DNA from: Eubacteriales Family XIII. Incertae Sedis bacterium
GTDB lineage: Bacteria; Bacillota; Clostridia; Peptostreptococcales; Anaerovoracaceae
Assembly: GCA_031276775.1 (NCBI GenBank)
Contig: JAISML010000104.1
Coordinates: 1-35,721 of the forward strand
Length of the DNA: 35,721 nucleotides
Reading direction: 5' to 3'
A model generated the notes under the pieces. It was not told the DNA's origin. It saw only the letters and a list, made by a program, of their open reading frames with translations, and did no database searches. The position numbers were made by a program, and so were the translations under genes. Positions 29,909 to 35,721 of this stretch are shown here, piece by piece. The first letter of the stretch is position 1. Each line of letters begins with the position of its first letter.

Positions 29909-30913
29909 ATGCGTATCGTTTTGGACGGAATGGGCGGTGACAACGCGCCGCGTGAGATCGTGAAAGGCGCGGCGGAAGCCTCGCGTCTCATCGATCATGA
30001 AATATGCATCGTAGGCGACGGGGAACGGATCGGCTCGTTGCTCGACGAATTTGAACACGATGCGAACAAGATCGGGATCCTTCACGCCTCGGAGGTGATC
30101 GGCAACGGGGATTCCCCCGTCAAAGCCGTGAGGCGCAAGAAAGACTCGTCACTCGTGAAAGGCATGGAAGCCGTGCGCGCCGGAGAGGGGGACATCTTCA
30201 TTTCGGCGGGCAACAGCGGCGCCATCATGAGCGGCGGCGTGTTCGTGTTGGGCAGGATACGCGGCATCGATCGGCCGGCGATCGGCAGCACGTATCCGAT
30301 CCTGGGTCAGGACGGCGTATCGCTCCTCATCGATTCCGGCGCAAACGCGGAATGCAAGCCGCAGAATCTTTTGCAGTTTGCCGTGATGGGCAGCATCTAC
30401 GCGAAGAACGTCCTCGGCAAGGAAAAACCCTCCGTCGGCTTGGTCAACATGGGGACGGAGCCGGGCAAGGGCAGTTCGATGGTGAAAGAGGCCTTTGAAC
30501 TTCTGGAGAAAAACCGTGACGGAAGCAAGGGCGTCAATTTCATCGGGAATGTCGAGGCGAGGGACGTCCCCATCGGCGTCTGCGACGTGATCGTCTGCGA
30601 CGGGTTCATCGGCAACGTGATCCTCAAAATGACGGAGGGCGTGGCCCTCAGCATATCGCATCTCATCCGCAGGAAGTTTTCCGAAGGACTCGCGGCCAAA
30701 GCGGGGGCAGCCCTGCTGTACAACAAATTGGGTGAGCTGAAAAAAGCGTTTGACTATACGGAATACGGCGGCGCGCCCGTTCTCGGCGTACAGGGGGCCG
30801 TGGTGAAACTGCACGGGTCCTCTGCGGCGAAAGCGGTGCGCAACGGCATCGCGCGCGCCATACCGTTTATGGAAAATCGCGTGGTGGACACGATCAAGTG
30901 CGCGATGGAATGA
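29909..30913 (+). CDS. plsX: Phosphate acyltransferase PlsX
   Basis: PlsX makes acyl-phosphate from acyl-ACP, feeding PlsY in phospholipid synthesis. The 334-residue length is typical. MRIVLDGMGGDNAP at the start, ISAGNSGAIMSGG, GVSLLIDSGANAECKP, NMGTEPGKGS, and FIGNVEARD with VCDGFIGNVILKM near the end are family signatures. AGGAGG at 29898-29903, overlapping the previous stop codon, is 5 bases from the ATG. The gene is 10 bases after the PEP-synthase-like gene. In most Firmicutes acpP and fabD follow plsX before rnc; here rnc follows directly. Confidence 0.96.
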   Translation: MRIVLDGMGGDNAPREIVKGAAEASRLIDHEICIVGDGERIGSLLDEFEHDANKIGILHASEVIGNGDSPVKAVRRKKDSSLVKGMEAVRAGEGDIFISAGNSGAIMSGGVFVLGRIRGIDRPAIGSTYPILGQDGVSLLIDSGANAECKPQNLLQFAVMGSIYAKNVLGKEKPSVGLVNMGTEPGKGSSMVKEAFELLEKNRDGSKGVNFIGNVEARDVPIGVCDVIVCDGFIGNVILKMTEGVALSISHLIRRKFSEGLAAKAGAALLYNKLGELKKAFDYTEYGGAPVLGVQGAVVKLHGSSAAKAVRNGIARAIPFMENRVVDTIKCAME

Positions 30914-30932
30914 TTTTCGGGGATCACGGGCG

Positions 30933-31655
30933 ATGTCGGAAAATCATGATTTGAAAGAATTGCAACGGAAGATCGGTTATCGGTTCAAGGATTTGTCGCT
31001 TCTTCAAAACGCCTTGACGCATACTTCGTACGTCAACGAACGGGGTTTTGACAAGACCATGTCGAATCAGCGTCTGGAGTATCTCGGGGACGCGGTGGTG
31101 GAACTGTCCGTCACAAAGACCATATTCGCGAAGCTGCCCGACGCCGGCGAGGGGTTTTTGTCGTGTCTGCGCGCGAAGCTGGTCTGCACCGCAGGTTTGT
31201 CCCGGGTGGCGCGAAGCATGGGATTGGGCAAGTATCTCATCCTGGGCAAGGGCGCGGACAAAGGAAACGAACGCGAGAATCCCACGGTGCTCGAGGATGC
31301 GTTTGAAGCGTTGGCGGGCGCAATTTTTCTCGACGGAGGCTGGAAGAAAGCGTCCGCTTTTGTGTGCAATGCGATGGAAGTATCCATTCTCAACGCGATA
31401 GACAGCGCCGGCGAAAGCCGGACAAAATGGGATCGGAAGACGGCTTTGCAGATAGAATTGCAGAAGAACGGACCGAGCAGGATCACGTACAAATTGCGGA
31501 AAGAGGAAGGACCGCCGCACGACAGGATTTTTTATGTGGACGTTTGCCTGAATGACGGCTTGCTCGGATCGGGGCGCGGTTATTCCAAAAAGGAAGCGGA
31601 GCAGGACGCGGCGGGGCATGCGTTGGAGGCGTTGAATGTACTTGAAAAGGATTGA
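30933..31655 (+). CDS. rnc: Ribonuclease III
   Basis: Cleaves double-stranded RNA in rRNA and mRNA processing. The 240 residues comprise an N-terminal catalytic domain and a C-terminal dsRNA-binding domain. The signature NQRLEYLGDAVVELS carries Glu49 and Asp53; LEDAFEALAGAIFLDGG carries Asp122 and Glu125, completing the metal-binding set. The end (TALQIELQKNGPSRITYKL, GSGRGYSKKEAEQDAAGHALEAL) is the dsRNA-binding fold. The start ATG has GGGGA about 10 bases upstream. Its last 20 bases overlap the start of smc, so translation of the two is likely coupled. Confidence 0.96.
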   Translation: MSENHDLKELQRKIGYRFKDLSLLQNALTHTSYVNERGFDKTMSNQRLEYLGDAVVELSVTKTIFAKLPDAGEGFLSCLRAKLVCTAGLSRVARSMGLGKYLILGKGADKGNERENPTVLEDAFEALAGAIFLDGGWKKASAFVCNAMEVSILNAIDSAGESRTKWDRKTALQIELQKNGPSRITYKLRKEEGPPHDRIFYVDVCLNDGLLGSGRGYSKKEAEQDAAGHALEALNVLEKD

Positions 31656-34600
31656 AATACAGGGATTTAAGAGCTTCGCCGATCCTGTGAGCATAGACTT
31701 CAGGGAAGGCGTCACCTGTATCATAGGTCCCAACGGCAGCGGAAAGAGCAACATATCGGACGCCATGCGCTGGGCGCTTGGGGAGCAGAGCGCAAAGACC
31801 TTGCGCGGCGGCAGGATGGAGGAGATCATCTTTGCGGGCACCGAAAGCCGCCGGCCGAAAGGCATGGCCGAGGTCACCCTCGTTTTGGACAACAGTACGG
31901 GATTTCTCCCCATCGACTATACGGAGGTCGCCATCAAAAGGCGCCTGTTCCGCAGCGGGGAAAGCGAATACTTCCTCAACAACACCCAATGCAGACTGCG
32001 GGATGTGCGCGAGCTCATCATGGACACGGGCATCGGCGTGGACGGCTACTCGTTCATCGGTCAGGGACGCGTGGACAAAATCGTCAGCGACAGACCGGAG
32101 ACGCGGCGGGAGGTCTTCGAGGAAGCGGCCGGCATCATCAAATACAAAGGGCGCAAAGCGGAAGCGCAGCGCAAATTGGAGGCCGCGACCGACAATCTGG
32201 ATCGCATGAACGACATCATTCTCGACATCGAGTCCCGCATCGACGGACTGAAAACGGAAAGCGAAAAGGCGAAAGAGTACGCCGATCTTTCGGTTCGATA
32301 CCGGGAATTGGAGATCAACATCACGCTCAGGAACATCGAAAATCTGCAGAGCAAGAACCGCGAATTGCAGGCGCAGCGCGATGAGGCGGCGGCGGGCGTC
32401 GAGGAAACGCGGGAGCGCAGACTCGCCCTGGAGCGCGGACTGACCGCACTGCGAAAGCAAACCGAAGAGATGGAACCGGTCGGGATCGCCCTGCGCGAAC
32501 GCATCGCGGAGAATGCCGCGCGCGCCGCGGAGATCCGAAACGAGGCTTTGCTCAACGAAGAAAAGCGGCGCAGCATCGAGCGGGATCGGCGGCGTCTCGA
32601 AGAAGACGCCGCGGAACTGAAACGCAGGATCGCCGCAGAGGAGGAGCGTTTGACCGGACTGTCGGCGGCGAAGACGCTGAGCGACGCGAAACTCGCGGAT
32701 TTGGAAGACGAATTGCGCGTCAAGCTGAAGCGTGCGTCCGAATGCGCGGAAGCGGTCCGGGCGGCCGGCGAAACCATAGAGAAGAAAAGGGCGGCGGTGT
32801 TTGAATTGAGCCGCGCGCGTTCGATGAAACAGGCCGAAGCCGCAGGCAATGCGGAACTGATGGGGAATTTCGACGCGGCGAAGCTGCGCTTGGAGGAGGA
32901 ACTGGCGTCGGCGCTTGCGGCGCAGACGGAAACGGAGCGGGAGGCGGAAAGCGTCGCTTCGTCCGTCGCCGGGTTGGATGCCGCCGCCGCCGCCGCCGCC
33001 GCGCGTGAACGGACCGCGCGCACGGACCATGAGGATGTGACGCGGCGCGTGGGCGAGGAACGCAAAGCCGTTGAACGCCTCGGGCTGGAAATGGAACAAC
33101 TTTCATCGAGAAAGAAGACCATCGAGGAGATGGAACACAATTACGAGGGTTACAACGCCGGCGTCAAGGCGCTCATGAAGCGGAAACTGCCGGGCATCGA
33201 CGGCGTTGTCGCGGAGCTGATGCGCGTGCCGGCGGGATATGAAACGGCCGTCGAAACCGCCTTGGGCGCGGCGTTGCAGAACATCATCTGCGCGGATGAC
33301 GAAAGCGCAAAGCGGGGCATCGAGTATCTGAAAGAGCATAAGGCCGGCCGCCTGACTTTCCTTCCCGCCGCATCCGTGCGTCCGAAGAAGCGGGAGCGTC
33401 CGGAGGCGATGGAACGGGCGGCGGGCTTTGACGGCTATGCCGTCGAACGGATCGCGTTTGACGCGAAGTACGCTGAGATATTCGCCTATCTGTTGGGCGG
33501 CGTCGTCTTCGTGGATTCCTTGGACAACGCCATCGCCATGAACAGGAACAACCGGGACGGCTTCAAGTTGGTCACATTGGAGGGGGAGATCGTCAATCCC
33601 TCCGGCGCGCTGACGGGCGGCCTTTACCGGAACAGAACGGCCAATCTTCTGGCGCGCAAATCGGAAATTGCGGACCTGACGGAGCGCATCGCGCGGTTGC
33701 GCGATGAACGGGGGCGCCGGGAGAAAGCGCTGGCGGAACTCGCGGTCCGGGAACGCGCGCTCATTGAGGAACTGCGGGAACTCGACCGTGAGAGCCGCGC
33801 CGGGGACGCGGAATCGGCGCGCCGAAAGAGCGAATTGAAAGCCCTGCGTTACCGTGCGGAAGAACTTGCGGAACGCATCGAACGCCGAAAGCGGGAATTG
33901 CGAAACATTGAGACGGACAAAGAGAAGAACGTCGGGGTGAACGATGAACTGAAAGCGGACATCGCGCGCATCGGTCGGGAGATCGCGGTCATCGAGGCGG
34001 AGACGGAAGAGGGCCTGTCGCAGCAACGCGTCCGTCTGGAAGAAAACGAAGCCGCAGGCGAAGCGGTCACGGAAGTGCGTTTGCGCGTGGCGGCGGCTGA
34101 GGCGGAGAAAGCGAACAACGACGCCAACGCGGAGACGATCGCGCGCGTCGTCGATGAACTGAAAGCGGAATTGCGCCGCAAGGAAGCGGAATACGGAGCG
34201 CTTTCGCAAGCGGGGACGCCGCGCGGAGCGGTTGCGGACGCGGAAGCCGCCGCGAGGGAGATGGAGGAGGAGAAGCTTCGGCTGGAAGCGGAACTGGCAT
34301 CCATGGAAGCGGAACGCCGCGCGAAGCGTCGGGAGATCGAGGAAAGCGAGCGCGCGATGCATGCGCTGACGGACGGGTTGGAAAGCCGGATCGCGTCCAA
34401 GAACGCCATGGAGGTGGAACTGGGACGACAGGACACGCGCCTCGCCGCATGGAAAGAAAAGCTGTTCGATGAGTTTGAGCTCTCGTATGTCCACGCGATG
34501 GATTTCAAAAAGAAGGATTTTGTCATGGGCGCGGCGCTCAGGGAAAACCGGGAGATCAAAGAGCGTCTGCGCGCCCTGGGCGAGGTGAATCCCGGCGCGG

Positions 34601-35208
34601 TCAGGGATTACGACGAGACAAAGGAACGGTACGATTTTCTCACCGAGCAACGGGACGACATTCTCAGGAGCATGGAGGACTATCGGCGCATCGTGACCGA
34701 CATGGACAAGATCGGAAAGGCGAGATTCAAGGAATGCTTCGACGCCGTGGTTCTGAACTTCGACAGCGCGTTCAAACTTCTCTTCGGGGGAGGGAAAGGC
34801 GAGTTGCGGCTTGAGGACGAAAACAACCCGCTCGAGAGCGGGATCGAGATCGGCATACAGCCTCCGGGCAAGGCCAATTTGGTCAGCATCGACGGGTATT
34901 CGGGCGGGGAGCGGGCGATGATCGCCATCGCGCTCATGTTCGCCATTTTGAAAGCCAAGCCCACGCCGTTCTGCATCTTGGATGAGATCGACGCGGCTTT
35001 GGATGAAACGAACATACACCGGTTTGCGGATTACATCACGAATTTCCGCGAAACCCAGTTTGCGCTGGTCACCCATCAGCGTTCCACGATGGAATATGCC
35101 GACGCGCTGTTCGGCGTTACCATGCAGGAGCAGGGCGTCACCACCATCCTCTCCCTGTTGCTCGGCGCGAAGGAAACCGAGGATTTTGCGGAAAAATTGG
35201 ACAATTGA
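31636..35208 (+). CDS. smc: Chromosome partition protein Smc
   Basis: The 1190-residue SMC ATPase compacts and segregates chromosomes with ScpA and ScpB. Walker A GPNGSGKS is at residues 31-38, and GYSFIGQGRVDKIVSDRPETRREVFEEAAGI follows. Long coiled-coil arms flank a hinge in the middle (about 500-670, ending near GALTGGLYRNR). The ABC signature YSGGER (1088-1093, usually LSGGE) and the Walker B ILDEIDAALDETN with Asp1116 and Glu1117 close the head. A run of eight alanines (nucleotides 32977-33003) lies in the first coiled coil. The ATG overlaps rnc by 20 bases. ftsY follows 18 bases after the stop. Confidence 0.97.
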   Translation: MYLKRIEIQGFKSFADPVSIDFREGVTCIIGPNGSGKSNISDAMRWALGEQSAKTLRGGRMEEIIFAGTESRRPKGMAEVTLVLDNSTGFLPIDYTEVAIKRRLFRSGESEYFLNNTQCRLRDVRELIMDTGIGVDGYSFIGQGRVDKIVSDRPETRREVFEEAAGIIKYKGRKAEAQRKLEAATDNLDRMNDIILDIESRIDGLKTESEKAKEYADLSVRYRELEINITLRNIENLQSKNRELQAQRDEAAAGVEETRERRLALERGLTALRKQTEEMEPVGIALRERIAENAARAAEIRNEALLNEEKRRSIERDRRRLEEDAAELKRRIAAEEERLTGLSAAKTLSDAKLADLEDELRVKLKRASECAEAVRAAGETIEKKRAAVFELSRARSMKQAEAAGNAELMGNFDAAKLRLEEELASALAAQTETEREAESVASSVAGLDAAAAAAAARERTARTDHEDVTRRVGEERKAVERLGLEMEQLSSRKKTIEEMEHNYEGYNAGVKALMKRKLPGIDGVVAELMRVPAGYETAVETALGAALQNIICADDESAKRGIEYLKEHKAGRLTFLPAASVRPKKRERPEAMERAAGFDGYAVERIAFDAKYAEIFAYLLGGVVFVDSLDNAIAMNRNNRDGFKLVTLEGEIVNPSGALTGGLYRNRTANLLARKSEIADLTERIARLRDERGRREKALAELAVRERALIEELRELDRESRAGDAESARRKSELKALRYRAEELAERIERRKRELRNIETDKEKNVGVNDELKADIARIGREIAVIEAETEEGLSQQRVRLEENEAAGEAVTEVRLRVAAAEAEKANNDANAETIARVVDELKAELRRKEAEYGALSQAGTPRGAVADAEAAAREMEEEKLRLEAELASMEAERRAKRREIEESERAMHALTDGLESRIASKNAMEVELGRQDTRLAAWKEKLFDEFELSYVHAMDFKKKDFVMGAALRENREIKERLRALGEVNPGAVRDYDETKERYDFLTEQRDDILRSMEDYRRIVTDMDKIGKARFKECFDAVVLNFDSAFKLLFGGGKGELRLEDENNPLESGIEIGIQPPGKANLVSIDGYSGGERAMIAIALMFAILKAKPTPFCILDEIDAALDETNIHRFADYITNFRETQFALVTHQRSTMEYADALFGVTMQEQGVTTILSLLLGAKETEDFAEKLDN
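32980..33000 (+). repeat. (GCC)7 trinucleotide run inside smc
   Basis: Seven GCC codons followed by GCG encode eight alanines in the coiled-coil arm. Length changes would keep the reading frame. Confidence 0.85.
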
Positions 35209-35226
35209 ATGGAAAGGATGTTCGGT

Positions 35227-35721
35227 GTGAAAAAGGGATTTTTCGGCAAACTGCAACAGCGCATCGGGGACGCGATCCTCATGCGCCCCCGCGTCGACGA
35301 GGCGTTGATGGAGGACTTGGAGGAGATACTCATCACCTCCGACATAGGGATGGAAACGACCATGCGCATCATCGGGCGGCTCAGGGACGATGTGCGGGAG
35401 AACAGACTCTCCGACCCGGGCGACGTGGAGCGCCGGATCGCGGAGATCGTGGAAACGCTCGTCGATAAGGGGGAACGGCTCAGGATGCGCGGGGATTATC
35501 CGCTCATTGTTCTCATGATAGGGGTGAACGGCGGCGGCAAGACCACGACCATCGCCAAATTGGCCGCCATGTACAAGCGTGAGGGCAGGTCGGTTCTGCT
35601 CGCGGCGGCGGACACGTTCCGGGCGGCGGCGGCGGATCAACTCGCGGTGTGGGCGGAGCGGATCGGCGTGGACGTGATCCGCCACAGTGAGGGCGCGGAT
35701 CCCTCGGCGGTGATCTACGAC
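35227..35721 (+). CDS. ftsY: Signal recognition particle receptor FtsY (3' partial)
   Basis: FtsY is the membrane-associated receptor GTPase that receives ribosome-SRP complexes. The frame runs off the window end without a stop, leaving 165 codons. The N domain (LMRPRVDEALMEDLEEILITSDIGMETT) is followed by the G domain: G1 GVNGGGKTTTIAKLA and the DTFRAAAADQL motif. Family members usually start with a short hydrophobic/basic segment as here (MKKGFFGKLQQRIGD), so the acidic A domain is absent, as in many Gram-positive bacteria. GTG 35227 with AAAGGA at 35213-35218 (8-base spacer) is preferred; ATG 35209 or 35218 would add a few residues. It follows smc in the standard smc-ftsY order. Confidence 0.93.
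   Translation, partial: MKKGFFGKLQQRIGDAILMRPRVDEALMEDLEEILITSDIGMETTMRIIGRLRDDVRENRLSDPGDVERRIAEIVETLVDKGERLRMRGDYPLIVLMIGVNGGGKTTTIAKLAAMYKREGRSVLLAAADTFRAAAADQLAVWAERIGVDVIRHSEGADPSAVIYD

Noticed and set aside
33103..35685. Long antisense open frame opposite smc and ftsY (860 residues)
   Set aside because: Same reason: Arg/His/Phe-rich shadow sequence opposite two well-supported genes.

Overview
The window is a GC-rich, gene-dense piece of chromosome, most likely from a Bacillota (Clostridia-type) bacterium. The case rests on gene neighbourhoods: rplS-rbgA-rnhB, plsX-rnc-smc-ftsY and valS-folC are all arranged as in Firmicutes. RNase HII is of the Bacillus type (VDA rather than VDG at the third catalytic position). 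AGGAGG-type ribosome sites are common, and ATGA or TAATG stop/start overlaps are frequent. No rRNA, tRNA, CRISPR array, transposase, integrase or phage gene was seen. All genes but one lie on the plus strand.

Layout. (1) 1-3626: two polytopic membrane proteins, probably cell-surface glycan or glycosyltransferase-like; the first is cut by the window edge. (2) 3747-4868: galE with its own promoter. (3) 4946-9249: an Opu-type (betaine/choline/ergothioneine class) ABC importer operon. It has a strong promoter followed by a perfect 27-bp AT-rich palindrome, a permease fused in frame to a lipoprotein-type binding protein, a cysteine-rich 4Fe-4S protein, an ATPase without CBS domains and a second permease. 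(4) 9381-10685: a MetY-type O-acetylhomoserine sulfhydrylase. (5) 10697-12086: a PglC-like phosphoglycosyl transferase, apparently leaderless, and a PglD-like sugar acetyltransferase. (6) 12123-12629, minus strand: a small membrane protein facing a divergent promoter region that contains three 19-bp tandem repeats. (7) 12815-15140: rplS, rbgA, rnhB. (8) 15225-27139: a long one-carbon/folate run, metF-fhs-fchA-folD-larB-larC1-valS-folC-diacylglycerol kinase-GNAT. (9) 27149-29899: an 862-residue protein joining a KaiC/RecA-like domain without a visible P-loop to a PEP-synthase-type nucleotide-binding domain, preceded by a leader with 10-bp tandem repeats. (10) 29909-35721: plsX-rnc-smc-ftsY, with ftsY cut by the window end.

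How the parts work together. metF, fhs, fchA and folD cover formate to methyl-tetrahydrofolate, and folC adds the polyglutamate tail to the carrier. The FolD here seems to have lost two of the residues used for cyclohydrolase chemistry, which fits the presence of a separate cyclohydrolase (FchA) just upstream. LarB and LarC belong to nickel-pincer cofactor synthesis, but LarC stops after its first domain and neither larE nor larA is in the window.

The points most worth checking are the KaiC-like/PEP-synthase-like fusion, the ABC importer operon (in-frame junction, Fe-S partner, operator, missing CBS domains), the FolD active site, and the LarB/LarC1 pair. All product calls come from reading the protein sequences by eye; no database search was run.
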